Part shown: one piece after another, positions 22,537-34,074 of the stretch
How the letters are laid out: every line of letters starts with the position of its first letter
Position numbering within the stretch: position 1 is the first letter of the stretch
From: Taudactylus pleione
Taxonomy: Eukaryota > Chordata > Amphibia > Anura > Myobatrachidae
Direction: 5' to 3'
Length of the DNA stretch: 64,000 nt
NCBI GenBank assembly: GCA_031769625.1
Contig: JAUIMM010000550.1
Coordinates: 3,402,001 to 3,466,000, forward strand
Program-made: the position numbers and the translations under genes
The notes under the pieces: model-generated
The model's input: only the letters and a program-made list of their open reading frames with translations
What the model was told of the DNA's origin: nothing
Databases searched by the model: none

Positions 22537-23135
22537 GGGCCTGATTCAGAGCCGTTCGCTATTTGCGGTCGTTCGTTCAAAAACAAGGGGTGGCTATTCA
22601 AATGATCCGTTCGCAAATTGCAGTCTGTTCACGCCTCTAGGTCTGAACGAGCGAGCAAAACATACGCTCGTTTATTTGTTAAAAACGCCCCCTGGCCGCT
22701 CGCACCATACGTCATGTCCGCTATTTATTAGATTAATCAAGTACATCGACCAGCGTATGAACTGCTCGCTATTCTTGTGGTTGGTGTTTGCTACCACAAA
22801 TTTGCGAGCAGTTCTGGCTATAAAATAACCCAGTGACGTGGTCAATGACGCTGCTGTATTAATTATGCACACCCATAATACGCCCGTTTTGACCTTTAAG
22901 CACGCCTGCGTTCTGATCTCCACTCCCCATTTTCAAGCACCTTCCCCTGTTACCACCCACATACGCCTCATTCTGTCACTCAAAATAGCAGGCACTCGCT
23001 ATATAGCGTACAAACGATTTTTGGCCGCACTGACTGGTTCGCGCATGCGTACTAAAAACCGTACGCATGCGCAGATGTGCAAACATCGCTCGGAACGAGC
23101 GTACTGCCGCTAACGAGCGGCTCTGAATGAGGGCC
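22537..23135. mobile_element. Harbinger-like MITE, family C
   Basis: GGGCCTGATTCAGAGCCG … CGGCTCTGAATGAGGGCC with ATA on both sides (22534-22536, 23136-23138). Inverted termini of about 18 bp. The interior has palindromes, notably cgcatgcgtac…gtacgcatgcgc near 23042-23072. No ORF of interest. Confidence 0.85.
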
Positions 23136-23768
23136 ATAGTCCTTACCTGAAGATGTTATTCAGATTCTTTTTCTGAAGATGTCGCTTTTCAGGATCTTAT
23201 TGGAAGATATAATCTAAAGTCCATGTCAGTAGTCATTATCCAAAGTTGCTTAAATAAATCAGGATAGGAACTACTCAGAGAGCAGCAATGTAGGAGAGAA
23301 TATCACCACAAAATGGCTGCCAGTAGCTGGGCATCCTTTATATAGGGCTGTGACCTGCACTGTGACATCACAATGCATGCAGGCAGCAGCTAGAGATGGC
23401 TGTAGCTTAGATCAGCTCTGGGCCCAGATACCCGGCAGCAGCACTCTGGTGAAATTACAGAAGCTGGGGCTCAGAAGGTAGTGTAGGTAGAGGGCCGAGC
23501 CCCATAGCAACCGCACTCTCTGCACCTGTTGTAGCTATGCCCTTGTTGGTTGATGTAGGTAAGCGTAGTATTGTGCAGTATTGTGACACATTAGTTTAGG
23601 ATTAACAACACACTTTATTAATCAAGTGAAATGCTACATTTGGTGTGCAGCCTATTCTAACAATACACTCTAATAAATGTAACCTGCACGGACACAGCAA
23701 TAAAATAAATATATATTACACAGAAAAAGAATAGCAACATAATAAACCACAGTACTGTCCCTTAAGGG
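23136..23768. other. No gene recognised
   Basis: No supported feature; moderately GC-balanced sequence with no transposon ends that I could pair. Confidence 0.35.
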
Positions 23769-23942
23769 GTCTATGTACTAAGCCTTGGAGAGTGATAAAG
23801 AGGAGAGAGATAAAGTACCAACCAATCAACTCCGGACTGTCACTTTACAGGGTGTGTTTGAAAAATAAAAGTTAGGAGCTGATTAGTTTGGTCTTTATCT
23901 CTGTCTAGTTGATCTCCAAAGCTTAGCACATAGATCCCTTAG
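23769..23942. mobile_element. Palindromic MITE, family B
   Basis: Arms tctatgtactaagccttggagagtgataaag and agatctccaaagcttagcacatagat-type sequence pair; the centre contains ccaaccaatcaactcc … ctgtcactttacagg. Several copies occur in this window, all with ccaaccaatca near the loop. Confidence 0.7.
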
Positions 23943-24424
23943 TGACTGATCAGAACTGACCAGCTCCTTTCTACTATTTGAGCTTTATGTTAAATATATA
24001 TAACCTGGGGCCTAGTTTCACTCAATTTTGGCGGCAGAAAAGACTGATGTGGGGGGGTCAGAAAGCCCTCCACACCATACACCATCCAATGGCTACAGGC
24101 CTAATTCCTGAATATTATTAAGGGCATGACCTTGCACCATCTTTTAAGATGGAGCATGGACTAGCTGCAAATATCTAATGTGCCACTGTCTAGTGCCGAA
24201 TAGCTAATGTACCACGGCCTACCCCCGACTACTACTGTACCTCAGGCCTATTGCCTAAATTTATCAAGTACCCACGGGCCTAACACACCACCTAACAGAT
24301 GCCACAGGACCTAGGCCTGTTTGTGCCCACTGACCTAGTGCCTCAGGGTATTGACCAGGCATGATCAGTGTACTGGCACTGGTAGTTTAGTGTTAAACGG
24401 TGGTTGTATAGTGTACTTGCGGGC
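23943..24424. other. No gene recognised
   Basis: Between about 24100 and 24300 loosely repeated phrases (gcctaattcctgaat, gccgaatagctaatgtaccac, ggcctattgcctaaat) give a diverged short-period feel. No gene. Confidence 0.3.
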
Positions 24425-24566
24425 ATATAGCAACACTACTAGGTTTCAAAGTGCTGACTGTCAGGTTACAGGCTGTGTTTGAAAAATGACAGGTGGGAGC
24501 TGATTGGTTGGTCGTTTATGACTCTCCACTTTATCACTTTCTAGAACTTAGTACATCTGCCCCAAG
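24425..24566. mobile_element. Family B MITE, partial
   Basis: Contains gtcaggttacaggctgtgtttgaaaaatgacagg … agctgattggttgg … ctctccactttatcactttctagaacttagtacatctgcccc, the right arm and centre of family B; the left arm is missing. Confidence 0.6.
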
Positions 24567-24696
24567 GTTCCTAATATGTATTAAAATGGTCCGCAGCATA
24601 TATATCGGAACAGCTGTCCTGTGCGTAAGTAATGTGATAAGGGGCTGGACATATCACATAGTATATATAATACATGATACATTCTGCCCTCAAAGG

Positions 24697-24935
24697 GAGA
24701 TGTATCGTACCTTGGAGAGAGATAAAGTGGAGGAGTTACCCATAGCAACCAATAAGATTCTAGCTATCATTTATCTAGCACCAATTCTAATTTTCAGCAG
24801 AAACAAGCAGGAACTCAGTTCCTGAACCTCACATTAACTATGATGTTTTGTCCTGGGCCAAATGTATTTCACATAATATAAGTTTTATTTTAAAGTCCCT
24901 TTTGAGTGCCTTCTTTTCTAAATACTAAATATATG

Positions 24936-24987
<52 letters not shown>

Positions 24988-25166
24988 GATTTTCTATAGC
25001 TCCACCCCCAGTAGCTCCACCCAAAGTTCCTGGGTGGAGCTACTGGGGTTTTTTCCAGAAAAATAGCCCTGTCTAGCACAGTTAGAAGCTGATTGATTGG
25101 TTGATTGGTCGCTTTGGGCATCTTTTAAATTTTATCTCTCTCGAAGGTTTGATATATCTCCCCTCA
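24697..25166. mobile_element. Family B MITE interrupted by foreign sequence with a TA run
   Basis: Left arm agggagatgtatcgtaccttggagagagataaagtgg and right arm ttttatctctctcgaaggtttgatatatctcccct are inverted, but about 270 bp lie between them (roughly 24810-25085) instead of the usual ~80. That insert contains the TA microsatellite and ctccaccc(c)agtagctcc repeats near 25003-25045. Confidence 0.65.
24942..24984. repeat. (TA)n microsatellite
   Basis: About 21 uninterrupted TA units. Confidence 0.97.
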
Positions 25167-25759
25167 TAAAAGCTGTATTCATTAAGGGGCTGATGCAGGC
25201 TTGGCATCAATTGCGCACCAATTTGCAGGCATAAAATGTGTTTGCTAAAAAAGCTGCACTTACATGCATATGTACAGATACAAGCAGGTTAGTCCAGTAT
25301 AACATGTTTTTACTCACTTATTTTGCTTGCAAAATACACATTCACTATTAGGTCTAATATATGTGATAAAACTCTCCATCTTACACAAACACACCCTTAC
25401 TGTAGTAATGCTCCTTTCTCCCTGTCCCACTTCTCCAGTCACAAGTGGGCATAAGTGCCAGAACCACACAAATATGCATAGGCACATATACATCTGGTCC
25501 CATTTCTGGACATGCAAAGAGCGATTGCGTTGGAATACCATTGACCATCGCTAATTAAGGATCCCTCCAGGGTTTTATTACAGGTTAGTAAATCAACTAA
25601 CATTATAACTGGACTTTTTTGCCATCTAAAGACTTTCGTCCGGTACTCATTCATTGCTTCATGTCTATTATCTTAGTGCCACTGTCTATAGGGTTTACAT
25701 TACCTATGCCTTAAAGATTGATTATTTAGTATATTCATCCTTGTATGATTACATATATT
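25167..25759. other. No gene recognised
   Basis: No coding, RNA or transposon terminus that I can support. Confidence 0.35.
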
Positions 25760-26142
25760 CAGGCTTGCCCACCCTCCCGATTTTGCTGGGAGCCTTCCCG
25801 AAAATCGGGTGCGGCTCCTGGCCCCGTGGAAAGGCAGGCAAGCCTCCCAGCAGCCGCCAATACCCCCGATTCCCTCCCCCCTGCGATTAATATTTAAACC
25901 CCCACAGCGGAGGGGGCCGGTGACGTAATTCACACTGAATCACGTCATTTTGGCCCCGCCCCTTGCTCCACAATGCCTGTATTATCGGCATTGTGTAGCG
26001 GGGGCAGGGACAAAACTACATGATTGTGTGGCCCCGCCCTCATCACGCCCACAAATGCTCATCACCCACCTGGCCACTCCCCCTGTCCTGCCGATCTGGC
26101 TGCTCCCTCCCAGAAAGAGAAGCCAGAAAGTTGGCAAGTATG
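25760..26142. mobile_element. hAT-like MITE, family A, perfect 8-bp duplication
   Basis: CAGGCTTGCCCACCCTCCCG … GTTGGCAAGTATG, flanked by CATATATT at 25752-25759 and 26143-26150. The interior shares cactgaatcacgtcattttggccccgcc and caatgcctgta..atcggcattgtg with the 15829 copy. Confidence 0.9.
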
Positions 26143-26403
26143 CATATATTCATTTGGATTTTTTTTTTTATGTGCCCATACTCAGTGCTGGGTTTTATGT
26201 GTTTTTACGCTTTTTATTAAATTGCAATTGTATTATTTATCCTAGCGCTGCTTATTGCTTGTATATATTGTTACCTAGGAGGCTGACTACCTCCCTTTTA
26301 GCAGCTGCTTGGAACAGCGACATATGACAGCACCCTTCACTATATATTCTTTATAGTTATTATTCCTATGCAAAAAGCGATTGTATACAGTTTATGCTAC
26401 ATA

Positions 26404-26690
26404 CAGGGGTGCTGAGAGGGGGGGAGCGGGTACTAATTACCCAGGCCCGGGCTTGCTGGAGGGGCCCGCCGCCACCCCCCCTCTCTCTAACATCACAGCA
26501 GCCCAGCACACGCTGCACAGCAGTCTCCTATGCCTGTGGGGGGAGCGATCACACTGACTGCGCCCCCCACTGGCTATGCGCCGCACTGAAATGATCACAG
26601 CACCTCAACTCCCCAGCGTGCAGCCGCTTCGTGGCACTGGAATTTTTTTTTCAAAGCGGGCGTGGCTGTCATCACGCCTGGCTACAGTAC
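26404..26690. mobile_element. GC-rich repeat fragment related to 4657-5106
   Basis: Starts caggggtgctgagaggggggg and shares gcgggtactaattacccaggcccggg with 4657 onward. Right end not resolved; C-rich block at 26465-26485. Confidence 0.4.
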
Positions 26691-26828
26691 ATAAACTGGT
26701 GTAGTTCTCACTCTGCATCAGTGTACACTGTACACCTCTCTGCTTTTCCTAATCGTCTTTAAAAACTTAGTAAAATAAGGTTAAACAATGGAAATTGATG
26801 TAACCACAGAAGATTATTTAAGTCGCAG
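26691..26828. other. No gene recognised
   Basis: Short spacer with no supported feature. Confidence 0.3.
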
Positions 26829-27000
26829 AGGGGGAGATGTATCAATCCTTGGAGAGAGATACAGTGGAAAAGTTGCCCAAAGCAACCAATCAGCTTCTGT
26901 CATTTCATAGACTGTGCAAGATAAGTGACAGAAGCTGTTTGGATGTTCTGGGCAACTTCTCCACTGTATCTTTCTCCAAGGTTTGGTAAATCTCCCCCAG
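26829..27000. mobile_element. Palindromic MITE, family B, well preserved
   Basis: Begins gagggggagatgtatcaatccttggagagagatacagtgg and ends with the inverted form ccactgtatctttctccaaggtttggtaaatctccccc. About 170 bp, able to fold into one long hairpin. Confidence 0.8.
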
Positions 27001-27441
27001 AATTACAGGCCTGAATGAAAATTACAAAGAAAATTATAAATTTCCTAGTGAGTGGTCCTCTAACAGCATTAAGTTTTTTGAATGTAAGTGATAATAATGC
27101 ATTTAAGTACCATGTAATAATAATGATTGAATGATATTTTATCTGTTGCTATATAGGGCTGACCAAAAAAGACTACTGCAACTATGTGACAGAAAGTGGT
27201 AAGGACAATGCTCAGGACCAGCAAGGAAGGGAGGACACTAAACACATGTACAGTCTTTTCTTACTACAGAAAAAAACTGTTCTTTATACAATCTCCAGGA
27301 TATGTATAATTAGGGTTATTATGCAACATGCAGCTAAGAAAAACAATGTGGTGTTTACATTCCAGTCATCTGTATACATAGTGTCATTTATAGATATCAT
27401 CTCCTGTACTTGTAAGTCTTGAGAGCACAGAGAGGGCAAGT
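27001..27441. other. No gene recognised
   Basis: AT-rich upstream flank of the initiator tRNA; the short ORF here has no features I recognise. Confidence 0.35.
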
Positions 27442-27513
27442 AGCAGAGTGGCGTAGCGGAAGCGTGCTGGGCCCATAACCCAGAGGTCGATGGATCGAAA
27501 CCATCCTCTGCTA
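27442..27513 (+). tRNA. Initiator tRNA-Met (CAT)
   Basis: The 72-nt sequence folds as initiator tRNA-Met: AGCAGAG/CTCTGCT acceptor stem, anticodon loop CCATAAC, and a T-arm carrying GATCGAAAC rather than GTTCGAA, the hallmark of vertebrate initiator tRNA. It differs from the usual vertebrate sequence by T for C in the D stem (GGCGTAGCGG), which leaves a wobble pair and still fits an A box. A run of more than ten T starts at 27516 and terminates Pol III. CCA is not encoded, as usual. It should be functional. Confidence 0.97.
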
Positions 27514-28308
27514 GCTTTTTTTTTTTTTTCTCACGGAAATGTTTATTTATACAGCATTTAAAAACATATCAATTAGCAGGTGCTTTGATATAAATACAAA
27601 TGTTCTTTTAGTGATCGTTACAGCTATTTATGCTAATGCCATAAACAAACCACCTTTCTGGTCTTCAATAATTGAAAAAACAGACAAGCACACAATGAAA
27701 TGAGATATGTATAAGATGTATGAGGACAGGCACGCTGCAGTGTTGTATGGTAAGGCTCCATAACATTATCCTTCCAGCTACATATTACTCTACATATTAC
27801 ATTCACTATTGTGATGCTCCCAGCGATCTGTGGTCACATGACACACTCATTGTCGCTGTGCAAACAGCAGCTGGCTGCATTTAACCCACTAATGACTATA
27901 AATCTCCACATTAGTCTCTCTCAAGCCATGAACACATTATTGTACCTGCTGAAGTGAATCTATGGATTTTTTTATCCTTTTTTACTTTCAAAACATGGAC
28001 ATTGCCAAATCGTCATCTAAGGATTTTGTGACATTATTGCACTGCACACATTTAGCTGGAATACCAAGAACATTTTATACAGTAGTCGGTTGCAGGGACT
28101 GATTCTGGGTCACACGGATCTCTGTTCATGGAGGTAAAAGGCGTGTTTTGCATATATAGCGTATGCGCGTGTGCGAATATACTGTACTCATTTCTGCATT
28201 TGTCTGTCCTATTCTGAGCTGGATGGAACTTTGATAGCAGGATGGTAGTTGCTCAAATTAATTTATAGAACCATCATAGGTGCATGTAGGGGAGGGCTTA
28301 ATCTAGAC
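27514..28308. other. No gene recognised; begins with Pol III terminator
   Basis: The T run at 27516-27529 is the terminator of the initiator tRNA. The rest, to 28308, is AT-rich with no supported coding region or transposon end. Confidence 0.4.
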
Positions 28309-28511
28309 CACAGGTTCTCAAACTCTGTCCTCAGGACCCCAAACAGTGCATGTTTTCCATGTTTCCTCACAGAATCATAAGTGAGATATTAGCTCCACCT
28401 GTGGATCTTTTACAATGTGTCAGTGCGTAATGAATACACCTGTGCACCAGTTAGGTGATGTGCAAAACATGAACTGTGCGGGGTCCTGAGGACCGAGTTT
28501 GAGAACCACTG
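28309..28511. mobile_element. hAT MITE with perfect ATCTAGAC target duplication
   Basis: Left end CACAGGTTCTCAAACTCTGTC and right end GAGTTTGAGAACCACTG are inverted. ATCTAGAC flanks both ends (28301-28308, 28512-28519). 203 bp, no ORF. Termini of the form CAGTGGTTCTCAAAC are widespread in vertebrate hAT MITEs. Confidence 0.9.
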
Positions 28512-28519
28512 ATCTAGAC

Positions 28520-29635
28520 TAGAAAAAAACAAACTCCCCACGTGTGATGGATCTATAAACTACCATTCTGTCTATCACTGTTCTGAGTGGCATGGATGGC
28601 ATCAGTAGTCGGAGGGTATATTGATCCTTGTGGTGACATATTGGAGGATCTTGAGGTGCCTACAGGTGAGTTGGTTCTCAATTAAGATATACATAAGTGT
28701 ATGACCCAAAGTAGGTGCTATTATCATGTAGTGTAGGACCACCAGAGCAGAGACGCCGTGCCATTGCTGACGGCTTACCACATGTTTGCAAATGTATGTA
28801 ACTGAGATCTCTGCAGTATTAATAATATTATTATTATTATGATGATGATGATGTAAGATGTATGTATCTTTTGCTGGTCCATTGTGGTGTGCTAGGGGAA
28901 TTTGTTTTTTCTAGTCCAGACAAAACTTTGCCCAACATGTCTTTCTGTGAAAGAGGGTATTCCTGGGCATGAACAGGGTGGTAACAGTGACATCGCATAT
29001 AAGCACCCTGACTTGTGGGAGTGTTATATGGTAGTTCCATGGGAGTGTAGTGGACGTGTATATAAAGCTCTGTATGATTAGTGCATACAGGGAAGGAAAG
29101 CCTATTTCAGACATAGCTCTTGCACTTATCATCAGTAGTATTAGCACTTGCACCAGTCCCATGCTAATTGCGGTGCTTGGTGTGAAACCAATGGGCGTCA
29201 TGGAATCCATTTGCACATGGACAAATCCCCGCTTTAGTTTAACAGATCCCTACACAGCTGTCCGCAGCTACAGCAACTTTGCCTGTGACTTAGAAGGAGG
29301 CTAGTTTTGTACAAAGTAATTATCTCTTTATTTTAGTATTTTATAAGAAATCTTTAAACAAACAAAAATAAAAAACAGACAAATAATTGTGCAAAGTGTA
29401 CATGTCCTCTGTGCGTCTTGCATTCAGCAAACTGGCTCATTGCCATCATTCTACATCATCTGCCTCACTACACTGTGGTCAGCATTCTCTATAGAGCAAT
29501 TCATGTTCTCTACATTCCCTATAATGGCATAAACAATTCCAGAAAATAATGAATGATAATTATGTATGGATCATAACCCTACAATAATATAACGGAATGG
29601 CCGGGGGGTTTGAGAATCTCGATTGATGCTCCCAG
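28520..29635. other. No gene recognised
   Basis: Contains an (ATT/ATG)n run at about 28822-28852. Overlapping 84- and 101-residue frames at 28911-29304 on opposite strands show no recognisable domain, and I do not call them genes. Confidence 0.35.
28822..28852. repeat. (ATT)n(ATG)n microsatellite
   Basis: taatattattattattatgatgatgatgatg: short compound trinucleotide repeat. Confidence 0.85.
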
Positions 29636-30019
29636 CAGGGTTGTCTTAACAGAAGTGTGGGCCCTGGGCAAAGCAATGCACTGGGGCCCCTACCCGGGAA
29701 AAAAATGTAATTGGTCAATAGAATGAAACCCTCCTGCATGCCCATCAGACCTCCCACACATGCAGAGAGACTCTGTCTGACTGGGCTGCAGCCGGTGGAA
29801 TTAAGTGAATCTGGGACTGAGGTGAGTACTCGTCACGGGTGGGGGGGGGGCTATAGGGAATGAGGTGGGGGAGGTTAGATCGGAATACAGTACACCGGCG
29901 CCCGTCTTATAAAAATATCACAAATTTACCAACTGGCTGCGGCTGCAGGGGGGCGGGCCCCTACAAGGTTCGGGCCCTTGGGCAACTGCCCAACAAGCCC
30001 AATGGAAGAGATGGCCCTG
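29636..30019. mobile_element. hAT MITE, CAGGGTTGTCTTAAC … GAAGAGATGGCCCTG
   Basis: Ends are of hAT style (CAGGG … CCCTG), with flanks gctcccag/gctcctgg agreeing at 6 of 8. The interior holds gggccctgggcaaagcaatgcactggggcccc and ttcgggcccttgggcaactgcccaacaagcccaatgg, a vertebrate hAT MITE style. No ORF. Confidence 0.7.
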
Positions 30020-30805
30020 GCTCCTGGCTATCCAAAAGGGCATTCAAGTCTCCCGCAGCTGCCCGGGGCTGCCCATTGTGCTTGGGAAGTAGGCGCCGCC
30101 GGGTGAACAGCGGGCAGCTGCACGTGGCCGATGACGCAATTTGCCCTGAATTGCGTCATCGAGGCCACACAACCCTTCCCCCCGCTTAACAATTCTGGTA
30201 ATTTCAGCATTGTATCATGGTGGGAGAGGGTATAGGGCTACCAGAATGTCAGTCATATGACGTGTGGCAAGCTTGGCATCAATTCATGGAATACTTTTCC
30301 ATTTGCAAAACAAAATGTCATCTCAGCAAATCCTTATCTACGGAACATAATTTGCAAACATGGCAGATGCATGTCATATCTGTACAATAGACGAGGCGTC
30401 ATACAGACATGAACTTGCACAAACTTTCAAGGAAATACTGAGATGACAAAATGTGACAATGTGATCTTGCAAAGAAATATGTTTCAAAATAAGACATTGC
30501 CTAACGCACACAAATACAAAAAATAATGTTGGCACCTAATAAAACTTACATTACTGAGGAGAATAAGAAAATAAGAAAAAATAAAACATGGATGCAAAAA
30601 CACCTTGAAAAAAGGCCTTGGTGGTGGGCGAAACGTGTTGCTGTCTCATTATTTTGCGCGCCATGAATCCAGACGCAGTTGCGTACAAAATGCTACAGCA
30701 GCTTCGGTATCCTGCGAAAAGGATCTCCCGACTGCTACACATGCTGGTCTCTGAACATGATTATGTACTAAGATGCTGACGTTACTATTGTGTTCCGGCG
30801 ACTAT
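30020..30805. other. Family A-like fragment then unassigned sequence
   Basis: Around 30060-30240 the phrases gatgacgcaatttgccctgaattgcgtcatc and ggtaatttcagcattgtatcatggtggg resemble family A interiors, but no termini remain. The rest has no supported feature. Confidence 0.4.
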
Positions 30806-31675
30806 GGCCCGTATTCAATTGCAGGCAAAAAGTCCCGGACTTTTCGCCTGGTGTACTTTCTGCCTACATCACTTGTTTGGGCTCTGGAAAAGTATCACTC
30901 TCGTCCCCACTTTCCACCCTATTTTATTGCAAAGGACGCGAAAACGGGACCTGGCAAAACTTGGACAGGCGGAAAGTCCTGTCAAAAACGGGGGGAGAAC
31001 AACCTGACATCCTCCAAAAGATGGACTGACATGGGGGATCACTATGGGTATCCCCGAATAGCTCTGTTGAAGGTATTTGGGTTACCTAAATGCTCTCAAT
31101 AGGTCCGTATTAGCGTCTTTGCATAAGTGGTGAAGAATTGCATTTAGAAGAGAAACTACGGTAAGTACTCCCAGCAAATTTGGGGTACCTGAAAATGGGG
31201 GGTAGCATATTTTAAAGTTGCTAAAATTAAGTTTTAAATATCGTAAAAAATTCACCTGCCGCAAGCACCTGCAATCTTAAAAACACCTGGGGCATACTTG
31301 GGGGACCCCCTGGAGTCTATTTTGCTAGTATTTAAGTGTGTCCCCCAACTTTGCTTTTTTTTGCCCCCAAAACGAAAGTACTTTTTTTGGGATTGTTCTG
31401 ATGTCTTTTTTAAAAAGAATTTGATGCAGTTTACATTTGGGGGCCTCTCCTAAGGCTGCAGCGGGGTTCCCGCAATGTTGCACCCCAAAACTGCACTTTT
31501 TTCCGCCTCCAGTCAAAGGCGAATCTTTTTCGCCTAATTGAATGCATTGAGTTTCCGCTTAGGCGAAAAAGTCAATGCAATCGAATTGGGCAGAAAGTCT
31601 CCAACTGGCGAAATTATGTCATCGGCGAAAACTTTTCGACGATCACGGCTTTTCACCTGCAATTGAATACGGCCC
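30806..31675. mobile_element. Harbinger-like element, family D (870 bp)
   Basis: Termini GGCCCGTATTCAATTGCAGGC and CACCTGCAATTGAATACGGCCC are inverted. Flanking triplets are TAT and TAA, one difference, fitting a 3-bp TWA-type duplication. The body is shared with 21640-22112 and 44548-45427. No transposase ORF, so non-autonomous. Confidence 0.75.
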
Positions 31676-32078
31676 TAAGTAGCAGCTACGACAGAGATGC
31701 AGTATTGTACTACATCAGCAGTGCCACAGCTCTGAGGCTCTGCAAATTGATTGACCGCTTTTACGTCACTGGGTAGATATACAAGGCCTCTACCTGTGAT
31801 ACAGCAGGACATACTTATAATTCAGCTTCACAGTGCATCCAAGCACCCTGCTTACAAAGAATCAATTCAACCTGTTCTCTACACACGGACCTTACAACTG
31901 AGGCTTTCACCGGTTTGGCGACAACTTTGTAAAAATTAATCACACAAAAACGTAGCAATTATAGGACCGTGGACTCAAAAAGGTTCTTCTATATATAGTA
32001 CTGTTTTTAACTTGAGCAGGGTGATTGTAATACCTACTTGTTTCTGCCTTATTTGAACTGCCGTAGAGCTGATGCATT
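31676..32078. other. No gene recognised
   Basis: No supported feature between the two flanking elements. Confidence 0.35.
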
Positions 32079-32556
32079 GGGGTAAATTTAGTAAAGTGAG
32101 AGTTTTTAGAAGTGGAGATGTTGCCCATAACAACCAATCAGATTCTACTTAACATGTAACTAGCACCTTCTAGAACAGGGATGGGGAACCTCAGGCCCAG
32201 GGGCTGTATAATGCCCTTGGAATTATTTGGCCTGGCCCTCAGAGCTTTTTTTATGCTAGCCTCATCTTGCTAGAAGGGTCCCTAGAATGGCCTTAGAACA
32301 CATCAGATGATCACACCGCTGCCCTTACAGCTCCCCGGAGCTCTGGGCATTTCTGTAATCAATGGTGATGGTGACCCCGCCCCCGTGTGACTTCATGGCC
32401 TGCACTGGGCCCGCAAATAATGTTATATATATCAAAATGGCCCTCTGCGGAAAAAAGTTTCCCCACCCCTGTTCTAGAAGATAATATCTAGAGTCTGATT
32501 GGTTGCTAGGGCAACATCTCCATTTCTAAAAAGTCTCACTTTACAAAATGTACCCC
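32079..32556. mobile_element. Palindromic MITE, family B-like, with a hAT MITE in its loop
   Basis: GGGGTAAATTTAGTAAAGTGAG … CTCACTTTACAAAATGTACCCC, flanked by ATT on both sides (32076-32078, 32557-32559). It matches 60004-60178 in its arms (agaagtggagatgttgccc / gggcaacatctcc). The centre is split by the element at 32176-32471. Confidence 0.85.
32176..32471. mobile_element. hAT MITE with perfect TTCTAGAA target duplication
   Basis: CAGGGATGGGGAACCTCAGG … AAAGTTTCCCCACCCCTG; TTCTAGAA precedes (32168-32175) and follows (32472-32479). The related uninterrupted palindrome at 60004-60178 has gtctagaag at the same spot. 296 bp, no ORF. Confidence 0.93.
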
Positions 32557-32919
32557 ATTGACTCTAATTTGTTTTATACGCATGCAGAGTAGCAATGGTG
32601 CATTTTCTAATCCTATATAATCTTAGTCTATAATATCTAGTTTTAGAATGTTTATATGTTTATAATACTTCTAAGATCAAGCTCATATACTGATAATTGG
32701 TTATTGCCTTTTTGTATTAGTTTTATTTTCTATGGTGTGGTTTTGTTATATTATTGATGTAAAATACATTTTATTGATTATATCAGCCCATATTGAAGCT
32801 TTTATACAAAAGTATATCTCAGTGTCATGTCTCTTCCTTTTGTGGCTATAGCTGCAGAACTATACCTATGGTCTCTGGTGACACTCAGGAGCTGGGCTCT
32901 CTCGTTGTTTTCATGGATG
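32557..32919. other. No gene recognised
   Basis: AT-rich; no supported feature. Confidence 0.35.
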
Positions 32920-33385
32920 CAGGGCCGGCTCCAAGGCTCTGAGCACCCTGTGCCGGCCCGGTACGCTGCGCCCTTCTATTGCAAAATTGAAATTGGGGGT
33001 GTGGCCTCATTACCATAGGCCACACCCCCTACATGACATTATTTGGAGGTGTGCCCACATGGCACGCCTCAAAGTAACGTCAGGCTGGGGGTGAAGCCCA
33101 GCCCTCCATCACTGGCTGGGCTTCCCCCAGCCCTCTCCAGCCTGTGAAAGGATGCCGCGCGCATGCGCGCTGCATCCATTCACACTCTGGGTGTCCGGCA
33201 CCGCCACACAGCTGCGGCGGTGGGGGTCCCCAACCTCCCGATTTCACCACCCGCGGGCCACTTCGGCCCACGGGTGGAACAGTGGGGACAGTACCGATGA
33301 AATCGGGATTTGGGGAGGGGTGCGCCCTCTATGGGTCGCGTCCCTGTTAGACCGCACTGGTCGAACACCCCTAGAGCCGGCCCTG
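32920..33385. mobile_element. hAT element with perfect CATGGATG target duplication
   Basis: CAGGGCCGGCTCCAAGG … CTAGAGCCGGCCCTG, flanked by CATGGATG (32912-32919, 33386-33393). 466 bp, GC-rich, with inner palindromes such as cgcgcgcatgcgcgc near 33156. Same termini as the large element at 5107-7034. Confidence 0.93.
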
Positions 33386-33787
33386 CATGGATGCACAAAC
33401 AGGTCAATTTACATTAAATATAGAAGGATATTTCCTGCATTTAAAGTTAAACTGCTTCTTTACATTTAAGGATGCAGGAAAAAAAAATTGTAAAATCGTA
33501 TATATGCATATAAAGGAAAGATTTAATAAAACTATTAAGTCTATTCTATCCACAGAGTTATATTCCGTAAACCAGTTTGTAAACTGGACATTTAATGAAA
33601 AGAAGTTGGATGTACTAACTTTGTTTCATATAGAAGAGTGACTCATAGCGCAATTACATCAGTATGATAAGAGCCTCATGTGCTTTTGTGGGATTCTGCG
33701 TCTTCCACTATCTAACGTTCTGTCTGTGGTTTCCTGTTTGCCTCCTCTTCTCTCCTCAAATCAACTTGGACACATGAAGCCATGTAG
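33386..33787. other. No gene recognised
   Basis: No supported feature. Confidence 0.35.
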
Positions 33788-34074
33788 TGTAACAAACCTC
33801 CCAAATTCTCAGGAGGAGGGCATGGCTGGAGCAATGTGTAACAAAGCTCCCAAATTCTCAGGAGGAGGGCATGGCTGGAGCAATGTGTAACAAACCTCCC
33901 AAATTCCTAGGAGGAGGGCATGGCTGGAGCAATGTGTAACAAATCTCCCAATTCTCAGGAGGAGGGCATGGCTGGAGCAATGTGTAGCAAATCTCCCAAT
34001 TCTCAGGAGGAGGGCATGGCTGGAGCAATGTGTAACAAACCTCCCAATTCTCAGGAGGAGGGCATGGCTAGAGC
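33788..34074. repeat. 48/49-bp minisatellite, six units
   Basis: The word ggcatggct recurs at 33819, 33868, 33917, 33965, 34013 and 34061. Unit: (g)tgtaacaaacctcccaa(a)ttc-tcaggaggagggcatggctggagcaa. The first three units are 49 bp and the later ones 48 bp, so frames through it repeat a 16-residue motif, which I regard as non-coding. No spacers, so not a CRISPR array. Confidence 0.95.

Noticed and set aside
24918..25121. ORF with Ile-Tyr repeats
   Set aside because: Translation of the TA microsatellite.
28911..29304. Overlapping 101- and 84-residue frames on opposite strands
   Set aside because: No recognised domain, no splice signals or conservation evidence, and mutual overlap; not supported as genes.
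33788..34074. CRISPR-like array
   Set aside because: The repeats are contiguous 48/49-bp units without unique spacers, in vertebrate DNA; it is a minisatellite.
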